Below, in pieces: positions 1 through 8,189 of a stretch of DNA of 64,000 bases. Location: NCBI GenBank assembly GCA_022616275.1, contig JAKEFB010000261.1, positions 1 through 64,000 on the forward strand, given 5' to 3'. The position numbers were made by a program, and so were the translations under genes. This DNA is from Chloroflexota bacterium (GTDB lineage: Bacteria; Chloroflexota; Anaerolineae; Promineifilales; Promineifilaceae). Position 1 is the first letter of the stretch. Each line of letters starts with the position of its first letter. The notes under the pieces were generated by a model. The model saw only the letters and a program-made list of their open reading frames with translations. It was not told the DNA's origin and ran no database searches.

Positions 1-44
1 GCCACCGGTGGCTTCCAGTTTTAAACAAATTCAAAGCTGGCAAC

Positions 45-76
45 AAAAAGCCTGTATCGCGTAGATACAGGCCCTT
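45..76 (-). terminator. Rho-independent terminator after the FmdB-like gene
   Basis: A perfect 9-bp inverted repeat (GCCTGTATC at 50-58, GATACAGGC at 64-72) closes a 5-base loop. Read on the minus strand it is followed by five T (A run at 45-49). It lies just downstream of the FmdB-like gene. A shorter T run on the other side (74-77) could let it act both ways. Confidence 0.75.
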
Positions 77-112
77 TTACAATTAAATTGTGATCCGAGA
101 GTGGCAGTGGTA

Positions 113-427
113 TCAGGTAGAAGCGCTGGTCGTGGTCGAACTCTTAGCCGCGTCGCTGCTGGAGCTATCGGCCGGTGCGGCCGCCTCGGAACTTTTTTCA
201 GCGCTGGTAGATTTCCCGTTTGCCTTGCCGCTGGCGCCGTTGCTTTTCCCGTTGCGGCTGTCGTTGACGTAAAAGCCTGAACCCTTGAAAACCAGGCCAA
301 CCTGGTTGATCACTCGCCGGATCGGCCCGCCACAGCGGGGGCAGTCGCTCAAGGGAGCGTCCGTAAACCGTTGCCGTGTTTCAAACTGGTGTTCACACTC
401 ATTACATCTATAGGTATATAAGGGCAT
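113..427 (-). CDS. FmdB-family zinc-ribbon protein
   Basis: Small protein of about 104 residues. The N-terminus MPLYTYRC is typical of the FmdB/CxxC_CxxC_SSSS family, with cysteine pairs at residues 8/11 and 29/32 that would bind one zinc. The C-terminal half is a low-complexity Ser/Ala/Lys/Gly tail, presumably disordered. I chose the internal ATG at 425-427 because it gives the family N-terminus and has an AGGGA-type ribosome site just upstream; a longer frame to 493 adds 22 unrelated residues. The family is often called a putative regulatory protein, but its function is not established. It is followed by its own terminator. Confidence 0.85.
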   Translation of the reverse strand: MPLYTYRCNECEHQFETRQRFTDAPLSDCPRCGGPIRRVINQVGLVFKGSGFYVNDSRNGKSNGASGKANGKSTSAEKSSEAAAPADSSSSDAAKSSTTTSAST

Positions 428-600
428 TTTCCCTACCTCAACCAATAAACTATCTTTTCCTAAGTAATGTTGCCGGGACAGCATTTTAGCCATCCCTGGT
501 CAAATTAGCAACAAACGTGATCATACCACCCCTGGCGACGCCATAATATTACCACAGGTGTGGGCAAGGTATGTTAGCGAAAGGTAAACAATTGACGGAA

Positions 601-615
601 AAGTGCCAGGCACTT
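601..615. repeat. Perfect short palindrome AAGTGCC-A-GGCACTT
   Basis: A 7-bp perfect dyad with a single central base in the gap between the divergent FmdB-like and PH-domain genes. A second small hairpin (GGCTTT/AAAGCC) follows at about 620-636. It could be an operator or a REP-type element; the sequence alone does not decide. Confidence 0.5.
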
Positions 616-689
616 AACGGCTTTGCGCGAAAGCCGGCTTGCTTAAAGCGCCTGGCGCCGGTGACAGAAATCCATAAGGAAGGTGCAAG

Positions 690-1229
690 ATGACAATAAA
701 TGAAGCAAGAAACCGGGTGAAAGCGCGTATCTGGCAGGCCATTGCCCAGGGTAACATCAATCTGTCGGCTCTGCCCAAAGCCGAGCTGGAAGCCCTGATA
801 GACGTAGCGGCCGATGCCGCGCTGCTGGAAGTAGACGACGAAATGGGCCAGATAGTCAGCAACACCCAGGGTCGCTCCACCGGCCTGCCCGAAAAGGGCG
901 AGGAAAAGATCCTCTGGCAGGGCCGGCCGTTCCTGTCCGTCAGCAAGGAATACATCATCACCAACGAACGGGTCCGCGTCATCGAGGGGCTGCTGGGCAA
1001 GGAGCGGGAAGACATTGAGTTGATCCGGGTCCAGGACATTGACCAGAGCCAGACGCTGCGGGAACGGATGCTCAACTTGGGAGATATAACCATCCGCAGC
1101 CACGACACGAGCCACCCCGAGCTTGTTCTGAACAACGTCAAGGACCCCCAGACCGTCCACGAGATTTTGCGGCGGGCGGTGATGGAAGCGCGGCAAAAAT
1201 ACCGCCTGTCGTACCGGGAAGAGATGTAG
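690..1229 (+). CDS. Bacterial PH-domain protein
   Basis: Protein of 179 residues. The N-terminal 60 residues are helical and acidic. From about residue 70 on it resembles the bacterial PH (YdbS/YdbT, DUF304) domain: a WQGRPFLSVSKEYIITNERVRV segment, then charged strands and a C-terminal helix. There are no membrane segments. A good ribosome site (AAGGAAGG) precedes the ATG. Its role is unknown; bacterial PH domains are usually small membrane- or protein-binding modules. The last 92 bases overlap, on the opposite strand, the 3' end of the histidine kinase. The stop is TAG. Confidence 0.75.
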   Translation: MTINEARNRVKARIWQAIAQGNINLSALPKAELEALIDVAADAALLEVDDEMGQIVSNTQGRSTGLPEKGEEKILWQGRPFLSVSKEYIITNERVRVIEGLLGKEREDIELIRVQDIDQSQTLRERMLNLGDITIRSHDTSHPELVLNNVKDPQTVHEILRRAVMEARQKYRLSYREEM

Positions 1230-2487
1230 CCGGCAGGACCAAACCCACCAGCGCGCCTTTGCCGTCTATATTCTCGGCCCACATCCGGCCGCCGTGGGCC
1301 TCAACAATGCCCCGGGCAATGGCCAGCCCCAGGCCGGCCCCTCCGGTAGCCCGGCTGCGGGCCTGTTCCCCCCGGTAAAATTTCTCAAAGATGCGCGGCA
1401 GATCTTGCGGCAAGAAGCCCGGCCCGCTGTCCTGAACGGTAACCACCACGCCTTCCTGGGTACGGCGGGCCGTTACCCGGATTTCACCACCGGCTGGCGT
1501 GTATTGTAGGGCGTTATTGACCACGTTGGCCAGCGCCCGGCCGATCTTGGCTGCATTCATCATGACCGGGTCCAGGTCTGGGCTCATCTCGCCGTCCAGG
1601 AAAATGTCGCGCTGGACCGCCAGCGGCCGGAAACTTTCAATCGTGTCCGACACCAGGTCGCCGAGCGAATGAGCGTCCATTTCAAAGACCAGGCCACCGG
1701 CGTCCAGTTGGGCCAGCTCAAACAGGTCGTCAATGAGGTTATTGAGAGCGACCACGTCGGCCCGGATGGTGCTGTAATAGCGCTGGACCATCTCCGGGTC
1801 AGTCACCAACCCATCGTGCAGCGCCTCGACCATCACCCGGATACTGGTCAGCGGCGTGCGCAAATCGTGCGAGGTCCAGGCAATCAGGTCACGGCGCAAG
1901 ACTTCCAGCTCCTGCCGTTTGCGGGCTGCTTCTTCCAGTTGGGCGGCCATCTCATTAAAGCTCTGGGCCACCTGGGCCACCTCGTCCCGGCCGGCCACCC
2001 TGGCCCGGGCGCTCAAATCTCCCCTGGCCAGGCGCAGCGCCGCCTGGCTGAGCTGGCGCAGGCTATCGGTCAGGCTGGCGGCGACAAAAATGCCGAAAGT
2101 AGTAGCGATGATGGCCGCAAATAGTAGCAGCACGCCGGCCAGGGCCAGATCGTGGGCGTTAACAAACATCAACCGGGCCATAATCCAGACGTTGAAAAGC
2201 GTCAGCACGGCCGCCCAGGCGTAGGTCAAGATCAGCGTCAGGCCGAGGGAAGGCGAGCGAGCCCAGCCCTTGCGGTAAAGGAGAAAACCAATCGTCAGAG
2301 AGACCACCGAAGTCAGGCATAGCGCCGTCACCAGGCTGGCCACTTCCCGGAAAGGGGGGCGCATCAGCCAGATCATAACCAGCGTTACGACGGCCAGGGC
2401 CAGCGGCACCCCCAGGACCAGAATACGCCAGGGCGAAGTCCCCAGCCAGGCCACGGTCTTCCCGGCCGGAATAGGTCTAGAACTCAC
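1138..2487 (-). CDS. Membrane sensor histidine kinase with HAMP domain
   Basis: Sensor kinase of 449 residues. Four predicted membrane segments lie at about 22-42, 50-70, 82-104 and 114-138, then a HAMP linker (about 135-187), a HisKA domain with the phospho-acceptor His207 in TSHDLRTPL, and a HATPase domain with N box (NNALQYTP), DSGPGF, FEKFYRGE and GLGLAIARG motifs. There is almost no extracellular sensor loop, so it probably senses the membrane. The GTG start overlaps the stop of the response-regulator gene (GTGA), implying translational coupling. The last 30 residues (rich in S, P, R, G) run past the catalytic domain and are antisense to the PH-domain gene. Confidence 0.92.
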   Translation of the reverse strand: MSSRPIPAGKTVAWLGTSPWRILVLGVPLALAVVTLVMIWLMRPPFREVASLVTALCLTSVVSLTIGFLLYRKGWARSPSLGLTLILTYAWAAVLTLFNVWIMARLMFVNAHDLALAGVLLLFAAIIATTFGIFVAASLTDSLRQLSQAALRLARGDLSARARVAGRDEVAQVAQSFNEMAAQLEEAARKRQELEVLRRDLIAWTSHDLRTPLTSIRVMVEALHDGLVTDPEMVQRYYSTIRADVVALNNLIDDLFELAQLDAGGLVFEMDAHSLGDLVSDTIESFRPLAVQRDIFLDGEMSPDLDPVMMNAAKIGRALANVVNNALQYTPAGGEIRVTARRTQEGVVVTVQDSGPGFLPQDLPRIFEKFYRGEQARSRATGGAGLGLAIARGIVEAHGGRMWAENIDGKGALVGLVLPATSLPGTTGGIFAALPSPPAAKSRGRSGGP

Positions 2488-3197
2488 GCTTCCATCCCCG
2501 GTTCAAACTTGTACCCCACCCCCCAGACGGTCAGCAGCCGTTGCGGTTGGCTGGGGTTGACCTCAATTTTCTCTCGCAGACGGCGGATATGAACCGTCAC
2601 CGTGCTGGGGTCCACGTAATCGGAAAAGCCCCAGACGTTCTCCAGCAGCCGGTCCCGGCTAAAGACCTGGCGGGGGTGACTGGCCATGAACCATAGCAGG
2701 TTAAATTCGGTCGCAGTCAGCTCTACTTCCTGGCCGCGCACGTGTACCAGGCGGGTCAGCGGGTCAATAACCAGATCGCCATATTTGATCGGCCGCCCTT
2801 CCTGCTGCAAGCCAGCCGGCCCCCGCGACCGCCGCAGAACGGTCTTCACCCGAGCCACCAGCTCGGCCGGCGAAAAAGGCTTGACCACGTAATCGTCCGC
2901 GCCCAGCTCCAGACCATAAATCCGGTCCGTTTCCTGGCTGCGGGCCGTCAGCATAATTACCGGCACGTTGGTCGCCGGGTCATCCCGCAGGCGGCGCATA
3001 ATCTCCAGCCCATCCACCTTGGGCAGCATCAGGTCCAGCACGACCAGGGCCGGCAGACGTTCGTGAATGGCTGCCAGGGCCTGCCGGCCGTCCCGGGCCG
3101 TGCGGACCTGGAATCCCTCTCGCCGCAAATAGAGACTCACCACTTCGACCACCGAAGCCTCGTCGTCTACCACCAGGATTTCTTCTGACTCAGTCAC
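2484..3197 (-). CDS. OmpR-family response regulator
   Basis: Two-domain regulator of about 237 residues. The receiver has the acidic pair D11-D12, phospho-acceptor D55 (VVLDLMLPK) and the conserved Lys in YVVKPFS; the C-terminal winged helix has the OmpR/PhoB pattern (TEFNLLWFMASHP, STVTVHIRRLREK, TVWGVGYKF). I chose the GTG at 3195-3197: a longer frame to 3260 would encode residues from an intergenic tandem repeat. It sits first in an operon with the kinase at 1138-2487 and almost certainly receives phosphate from it. Its targets are unknown. Confidence 0.92.
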   Translation of the reverse strand: MTESEEILVVDDEASVVEVVSLYLRREGFQVRTARDGRQALAAIHERLPALVVLDLMLPKVDGLEIMRRLRDDPATNVPVIMLTARSQETDRIYGLELGADDYVVKPFSPAELVARVKTVLRRSRGPAGLQQEGRPIKYGDLVIDPLTRLVHVRGQEVELTATEFNLLWFMASHPRQVFSRDRLLENVWGFSDYVDPSTVTVHIRRLREKIEVNPSQPQRLLTVWGVGYKFEPGMEA

Positions 3198-3213
3198 GTC
3201 CTTTCCCCGCACC

Positions 3214-3290
3214 TCAGATTGAATGGAGATTAGAGATTGGAGATTAGAGATTGCGAGCAACTTCTGGCTAACAATCTCATCTCCAACCGC
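3214..3290. repeat. Tandem heptamer repeat (GGAGATT/AGAGATT) with fold-back
   Basis: Four consecutive 7-base units alternate GGAGATT and AGAGATT at about 3224-3252. A partial complement (AATCTCATCTCC) lies at 3273-3284, so the strand can fold back. It sits between the response-regulator start and the next gene. The same unit recurs at 20974-21011. Confidence 0.8.
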
Positions 3291-3397
3291 TTCTTTTTCA
3301 CTCTATTGTATCCCAATATCTTACACTACCCTTACAGTGATGAGAGCGACCAGGGCATTAACCCTTTCGTAAGAAATCCGCGTTATTCTAAACAGTG

Positions 3398-3454
3398 AAA
3401 ACATTCGCGCCATTCGTGAAGCGTTGTACGCTCATTCGGGCCATTCGCGATAAA
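3398..3454. repeat. CATTCGCG-type intergenic repeat, copy 1
   Basis: A 19-base string (AAAACATTCGCGCCATTCG at 3398-3416), then degenerate ATTCG units to about 3454. The identical 19-base string is at 21854-21872, also upstream of a gene start. The rest of the gap 3261-3496 holds no gene that I can see. Confidence 0.75.
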
Positions 3455-3496
3455 ACCCGTTTATCAGGAAAATTTGCGTTGTATCAAGGACAGCCT

Positions 3497-5104
3497 ATGA
3501 AACAACCTTCCCTGGCATTAGGCGCGCTGCTTGGCGGGCTGACCTCTCTGCCGGTTATGGCTTTATCTTACCTGGCCGAACAACTGGTTGGCCTGCCTTT
3601 CGTGCCCTTTGCTATTTTCGACTGGTTGGCCCGCGTGCTGCCCGGCGACGTGGTCACGCTGGGCATTGACGCCATGGTCGAGCTGATCATCAGCCTGAAT
3701 CTCGGCCCGACCAGCGAGGCGGCCAAGAGCCTGGAAAAGCTGCTGGCCCTGCTCCTCTTCCTTTTTCTTGGAGTGGTCCTGGGCACGGCCGTGGCCTGGG
3801 CCACGCGGCGAGCGCCAGAACAAGGCCGGCAGATGGGGGTAATGCTTGGTTTTGCCACCTTCTTTTTCCTCGTCTTGGTGACATTGAGCCAGGAGTTCTC
3901 CGGCAATCCGCTATTGGCGGTTATCTGGCTGGCCATTCTCCTGATAAGCTGGGGCAGCACCCTGGGCGCTCTCCTGGCCGGGCCGGTGATGGCCCCGGCC
4001 GACGACGAGACGCGCCGGGCTCGCCGGGACCTCTTGCTCAAGCTGGCCGGCGGCTCCGTAGGAGTGGCCCTGGGAGCCTGGGGCCTGGGCCGTCTCCTGG
4101 CCGGCCAGGCCGAGGCAACGGGAGCCGGCCGGCCACTGGCCGAACTCCAGCCCACGCCGGCGGCCACGGCTACCCGTAAAGCGGATCCCATGTCGGCCGC
4201 CACCCTGCGCGACCAGGTAGCGGCGGCCCCTGGTACCCGGCCGGAACTCACGGCCAACGAAGCCTTTTACCGCATTGACATCAATACCCGGCCGCCGGTC
4301 GCCGAAAAAGAGAGCTGGCGGTTGGAAGTGGCCGGCCTCTTCACCAACCCCGGCTCCCTGACCCTGGAAGAGCTAATGGCCTACCCAGCCATTACCCAGC
4401 CGATTACGCTCAGTTGTATTTCCAACCGCGTCGGCGGCGACCTGATTGGCACCAGCAATTGGACCGGCGTGCGGCTGCGCGACCTGGTAATGGACCTGGG
4501 ACTGCGGCCGGAAGCCAGATCCCTTTACCTGGAAGCAGCCGATGGCTTTTACGAAAGTGTGGGCTTGATGGACATCATGGATCCCCGGACCCTGCTCGTC
4601 TATGGCATGAACGGCGAAACGCTGCCGTTGGACCATGGCTTCCCCCTCCGCGTCTACATTCCCAACCGCTACGGCATGAAACAGCCCAAGTGGATCGTCA
4701 AAATGACGGCCCTGGACGGGGAGGGCCGGGGTTACTGGGTAGACCGGGGCTGGAGCAAAGAGGCCCGGCCGCAAATCGTCTCCGTCATTGACACCGTGGC
4801 CACCGGCCAACCGGCCGCCGATGGCCGCATCCCTATCGGCGGCATCGCCTGGGCCGGCGACCGGGGCATCCAGAAAGTGGAGTTGCAATTTGATGGTGGG
4901 GAATGGGTGGAAGCCACGTTGCGCACGCCACCCCTCAGCCCGCTCACCTGGGTCCAGTGGCGCTACGACTGGGTTGCCCCGCCCGGCAGCCATACTATCC
5001 GCGTCCGGGCCACCGATGGGACCGGCTTGCTGCAAACCGAGGAAGAACAGGGCGTCCGGCCGGATGGGGCGACCGGTTACCATTCACAGCGGGTGCGAAT
5101 CTAG
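3497..5104 (+). CDS. Membrane-anchored sulfite-oxidase-like molybdopterin oxidoreductase
   Basis: Protein of 535 residues. The N-terminal 205 residues contain about five membrane segments (near 5-25, 28-46, 82-101, 115-133, 138-158), then a Thr/Ala/Pro linker, then a sulfite-oxidase-type Mo-cofactor domain (about 255-450). Cys307 in LSCISNRVGG is the expected molybdenum ligand; a C-terminal Mo-co dimerisation-type Ig domain (about 455-535) includes WAGDRGIQKVELQFD. The internal ATG at 3497 has AAGGA six bases upstream; an in-frame start at 3395 lies in the CATTCGCG repeat. The catalytic domain is probably outside the membrane. The substrate is unknown. The stop is TAG. Confidence 0.85.
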   Translation: MKQPSLALGALLGGLTSLPVMALSYLAEQLVGLPFVPFAIFDWLARVLPGDVVTLGIDAMVELIISLNLGPTSEAAKSLEKLLALLLFLFLGVVLGTAVAWATRRAPEQGRQMGVMLGFATFFFLVLVTLSQEFSGNPLLAVIWLAILLISWGSTLGALLAGPVMAPADDETRRARRDLLLKLAGGSVGVALGAWGLGRLLAGQAEATGAGRPLAELQPTPAATATRKADPMSAATLRDQVAAAPGTRPELTANEAFYRIDINTRPPVAEKESWRLEVAGLFTNPGSLTLEELMAYPAITQPITLSCISNRVGGDLIGTSNWTGVRLRDLVMDLGLRPEARSLYLEAADGFYESVGLMDIMDPRTLLVYGMNGETLPLDHGFPLRVYIPNRYGMKQPKWIVKMTALDGEGRGYWVDRGWSKEARPQIVSVIDTVATGQPAADGRIPIGGIAWAGDRGIQKVELQFDGGEWVEATLRTPPLSPLTWVQWRYDWVAPPGSHTIRVRATDGTGLLQTEEEQGVRPDGATGYHSQRVRI

Positions 5105-5107
5105 CTC

Positions 5108-5150
5108 CAACAACTATCAACTATCAACCACCAACTGTCAACTACCAAAC
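5108..5150. repeat. Tandem heptamer repeat (CAACTAT-type)
   Basis: Six adjacent 7-base units from 5111: CAACTAT, CAACTAT, CAACCAC, CAACTGT, CAACTAC, CAAACGT. They begin four bases after the oxidoreductase stop codon. Confidence 0.85.
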
Positions 5151-5214
5151 GTTGCCAATCAGCTCCGGCCGGGAGATAATGGGTACCAGCTATCCCATTC
5201 GTTGAGGTCTTGCT

Positions 5215-6450
5215 TTGCCACGACGTGCCCTGCCCTGGCTTCCGGTTTTATTTTTGGTTGCCTGTAATCGCTCTGCTGTTTCCCTGACGCCCGCCACTTT
5301 AGACACACTGGCCACACCTGCTACTCAGGTGGCGGCATCTATAGGAACGGCCGCGCCCGCTCCCACAACGACACCGCAGTTCCCCGCGGCCATACCAACC
5401 GAAACGCCGGCGCCAACCAACACCCCCAACCCAACAGCAACGCCGACTATTCCGCCGGCCGTCGTCGAGGTAGCGGGCGCGACGCTGGCCTCCGGCTTCT
5501 CCATGACCAGGTACGCCGATATGTACCGCCCTACCGGCCTGGCTTTTGACGCCGCCGGCCGGCTGTACGCCACCTCCTTTGATGGAACCATCCACGTCTT
5601 TGTGGACAGCGACGGCGACGGCCGGGCTGACGTGGATAGCATTTTCTTTGCCGGCTTCAACATTCCCCTGGGTGTCACCGTCCGGCCGAATACCGTAGAT
5701 GTGTACGTTTCTAGCTTTGGCAAAATCTCCATCCTGCGCGACCGCGACGGCGACCTGGTGGCAGAAGAAGCGGTCAACTTTGTCCGCGACCTGCCGGCGG
5801 ACCTGCACCAGAACGACAATCTCAAATTTGGCCCGGACGGCTGGCTGTACATGGGCATTGGCTCCACCTGCGACGCCTGCGTCGAGGCCGACGCCCGCAG
5901 TGGCACGATTATGCGTTTCGACCCGGCCAGCGGCGCGGGCGAGGTCTACGCCACTGGGATGCGCAACCCTTACGACCTGGCTTTCCACCCCCTCACCGGC
6001 GACCTCTTTGCCACCGACAATGGCCGGGACGACCTGGGGCTGGACACACCCCTGGAGGAGTTGAACCACATTGTCCAGGGCGGCGACTACGGCTGGCCGG
6101 ACTGTTGGGACGATCTGGCCGGGATTGGCTGCGCCGGCACGCGGCCGGCCATCGCCTTCTTTGAACCCCGCTCCTCGGCCAACAGCCTCGACTTTTACAC
6201 CGGCGGGCACTTCCCGGCCGAATACCAATACAACCTCTTCGTGGCCGTCTTCGGCTCCTTCTTGAAGGACGTGACCCGAGGAGTGGCTCGCGTTGAGCTG
6301 TCGCCGGCCGGCGATAGTTACACCGCCCAGATCTCCTGGCTGGCCCGCTGGCCAGGCATGCCCCTGGGCCTCATCACCGGCCCCGACGGCGCCCTTTACG
6401 TCGGCGATTACATCAACGGCGGCATTTACCGGATCAGTTACGGCTCATAG
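5215..6450 (+). CDS. PQQ-type sugar dehydrogenase-like lipoprotein
   Basis: Secreted six-bladed beta-propeller of the glucose/sorbosone dehydrogenase family, about 411 residues. A signal peptide ends in a lipobox (LFLVAC, Cys17), followed by a Pro/Thr linker to about residue 85. Propeller signatures include RPTGLAFDAAGRLY, a calcium-like DSDGDGRAD loop, GPDGWLYMGIGST, GMRNPYDLAFHP and GGDYGWPDCW. It probably oxidises sugars or aldoses outside the membrane with PQQ, but the specificity is not readable. The start is a TTG with a GAGGT site upstream. It follows the molybdo-oxidoreductase in the same direction, 110 bases apart. Confidence 0.85.
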   Translation: MPRRALPWLPVLFLVACNRSAVSLTPATLDTLATPATQVAASIGTAAPAPTTTPQFPAAIPTETPAPTNTPNPTATPTIPPAVVEVAGATLASGFSMTRYADMYRPTGLAFDAAGRLYATSFDGTIHVFVDSDGDGRADVDSIFFAGFNIPLGVTVRPNTVDVYVSSFGKISILRDRDGDLVAEEAVNFVRDLPADLHQNDNLKFGPDGWLYMGIGSTCDACVEADARSGTIMRFDPASGAGEVYATGMRNPYDLAFHPLTGDLFATDNGRDDLGLDTPLEELNHIVQGGDYGWPDCWDDLAGIGCAGTRPAIAFFEPRSSANSLDFYTGGHFPAEYQYNLFVAVFGSFLKDVTRGVARVELSPAGDSYTAQISWLARWPGMPLGLITGPDGALYVGDYINGGIYRISYGS

Positions 6451-6483
6451 GAGCCCTTAGGCGCAAGATCTACTGGCAATAGA

Positions 6484-6563
6484 TGGAATAGGACGCAGAT
6501 TTTCATGATAGACGCGGATATTATTTCTTAACCTGCGCCATCCGCGTTCATCTGGGTCCTATC
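6484..6563. repeat. Fold-back element built of ACGCGGAT/ATCCGCGT phrases
   Basis: The gap before the methyltransferase carries GGAATAGGACGCAGAT near 6485-6500, GACGCGGAT near 6511-6519, and the near-complements ATCCGCGTTCATCTG and GGTCCTATCC near 6540-6563. The strand can fold into a long imperfect hairpin. Related phrases occur at 14666-14698. Confidence 0.7.
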
Positions 6564-6576
6564 CAAGGAGGATTTT

Positions 6577-7398
6577 ATGTCAAATCGTTTTTGGCTCTAC
6601 AACTTCGTTCCCGGCCTGAAGCAGCCCGTCAGCCGGCGCTGGTACGAATATATTTCCAGGCTGGACCGGGACGCCCACATGCTTTTTATGAACTTCGGCT
6701 ACACCAGCCTGGACCCGGCTCACAAACCGCTGGCGCTATCGGCCGAAGAGGAACCCCACCGCTACCCATTGCAACTATACCATCACGTCGCCAGCGCCAT
6801 TGATTGGACAGGGCTGGACGCTTTAGAGGTCGGCTCCGGCCGGGGCGGCGGGGCGGCTTACGTCATGCGACGCTTCAAGCCCCGATCGTTGACCGGAATT
6901 GACATTACCGCTAACGCCGTTAGCTTCTGCCAGCGTTACCACGTGGTCGAGGGGCTATCCTTCAGGCGCGGCGACGCCGAGTCTTTGCCCTTCGCCGACC
7001 ATTCCTTTGGCGTGGTCATGAACGTGGAGTCGTCGTTGTACTATCCAAACGTGGAACGTTTTTTCAGCGAAGTCGTCCGGGTGCTGCGGCCGGACGGCTA
7101 TTTTCTGTACGCCGACATTCGCTATGCCGACGAAGTTGAGCGCTGGCGAGGACAGCTCAGAGATACCGGTCTGCGACTATCGAAGGAAGAGAACATCACC
7201 CCCAACGTCGTCCGCGCCCTGGAGCTAGATCGGGAGCGCCGGCAAACGCTTATCCGCCGCTACACGCCCCGGCTGCTTCTCAAGCCCACTTACCACTTTG
7301 CCGGGGTGACGGGGGCCGAGCTGGCCCGCGACCGGCCGAAGGACGGCGAGCGACTCTACCTGAACTTTTGCTTCCGCAAAGGTGGGGAGGCATCATGA
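6577..7398 (+). CDS. Class I SAM-dependent methyltransferase
   Basis: Protein of 273 residues. Motif I is ALEVGSGRGGG (82-92), then the acidic GIDIT (107-111) and post-motif LRPDGYFLYAD, all typical of the Methyltransf_11/phthiotriol-methyltransferase-like group, which often methylates hydroxyls of lipids. The substrate cannot be told. A strong ribosome site (AAGGAGG) precedes the ATG. Its TGA overlaps the ATG of the VOC gene by 4 bases (ATGA), so the two are coupled. Confidence 0.85.
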   Translation: MSNRFWLYNFVPGLKQPVSRRWYEYISRLDRDAHMLFMNFGYTSLDPAHKPLALSAEEEPHRYPLQLYHHVASAIDWTGLDALEVGSGRGGGAAYVMRRFKPRSLTGIDITANAVSFCQRYHVVEGLSFRRGDAESLPFADHSFGVVMNVESSLYYPNVERFFSEVVRVLRPDGYFLYADIRYADEVERWRGQLRDTGLRLSKEENITPNVVRALELDRERRQTLIRRYTPRLLLKPTYHFAGVTGAELARDRPKDGERLYLNFCFRKGGEAS

Positions 7399-7808
7399 AT
7401 TGGACGTTGGAAGTAGTCGTAGTTCCGGTCTCGGACGTGGACCGCGCCAAGGCCTTCTACGCCGAACAGGTTGGCTTCAACGTTGACCACGACACCAAGA
7501 TCAGTGATGAGTTACGTGTTGTCCAACTGACTCCCCCGGGATCGGGCTGCTCGATTGTCGTGGGGAATGGCATCGGGGAAATGCCGCCCGGCTCGCTCAA
7601 GGGATTACAGTTGGTTGTCTCAGACATCCACGCGGCGCGTGCCCAGCTCCTCGAGCGAGGAGTGGAGGTCAGCGAGGTCCAGGTGATCGGCCCGGATGGA
7701 TCTCGCCCAGCCCGTGAGGGAGACGCCCTCGATAACGTCGGATTTATCTTCTTCAGTGATCCGGATGGCAACGGCTGGGCTGTGCAGCAGATATCTGCCC
7801 GGGGTTAG
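7395..7808 (+). CDS. VOC (glyoxalase/bleomycin-resistance) family protein
   Basis: Protein of about 137 residues. The VOC fold pattern is clear: an N-terminal VVVPVSDVDRAKAFYAEQVGF, a middle LQLVVSDIHAARAQLLERGVEV, and a C-terminal FIFFSDPDGNGWAVQQ that carries the usual acidic metal ligand region. The ATG overlaps the methyltransferase stop. VOC proteins include isomerases, dioxygenases and resistance proteins; which applies here is unknown. The last 189 bases are antisense to the long tail of the PTH2-like frame. The stop is TAG, so ordinary TAG termination is used right beside the CUA tRNA locus. Confidence 0.88.
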   Translation: MNWTLEVVVVPVSDVDRAKAFYAEQVGFNVDHDTKISDELRVVQLTPPGSGCSIVVGNGIGEMPPGSLKGLQLVVSDIHAARAQLLERGVEVSEVQVIGPDGSRPAREGDALDNVGFIFFSDPDGNGWAVQQISARG

Positions 7809-8189
7809 ACCAGTGACGCATAAATGGCCCGGCGGGCCGCGCTCGCGGGGGTTGGCGCTGGGCTCGCGCCAGAGGGAGAACCGTTTGAAGATGCGCCGGC
7901 CGCCGTCGCCGACAGGCTCGGTGCAGACGGCCGTAACCCCCATGTCCTCGTCCGGCTCATAGAAGCGTACACAACGAATACCGGCCGCCTCGATGCGCGC
8001 CACGGCGAACTGTAACTGAGCCTCCGACGGCACGTGGAGCACGACCAGGTGGCAAGGCGCCTCCGGCTGGTAAAAGCGGTGGCCGGCCGCCAGGCAGGCG
8101 TGGCCGACCTGGACGACTTGATCGGCCAGCGGGATGTCTGCCCGGACCAGGACATAGGTGTACCAGGGAAGTTCCTACGCTTCAGGCAC
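7620..8189 (-). CDS. PTH2-like protein with in-frame UAG at codon 5 (recoded gene or pseudogene)
   Basis: From codon 9 on, the frame encodes a peptidyl-tRNA-hydrolase-2-like domain of about 100 residues: YTYVLVRADIPLADQ, QVGHACLAAGHRF, HLVVLHVPSEAQL, then GVTAVCTEPVG. The only start with a ribosome site is GTG at 8187-8189, six bases after AAGGAG (8196-8201) and overlapping the stop of the gene upstream. Codon 5 is TAG (8175-8177), and no ATG, GTG or TTG follows before codon 50. A tRNA with anticodon CUA lies 585 bases upstream on the same strand. The frame runs about 80 codons past the domain, antisense to the VOC gene, so the end may also be damaged. Alternatives: decay, or a sequencing error. 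Confidence 0.5.

Noticed and set aside
549-1282. Long minus-strand frames opposite the PH-domain gene
   Set aside because: They mirror the real gene, lack ribosome sites and have arginine/serine-rich shadow composition.
5299-6228. Minus-strand frame of 309 codons opposite the sugar dehydrogenase
   Set aside because: Shadow of the propeller gene in GC-rich DNA; no family pattern.
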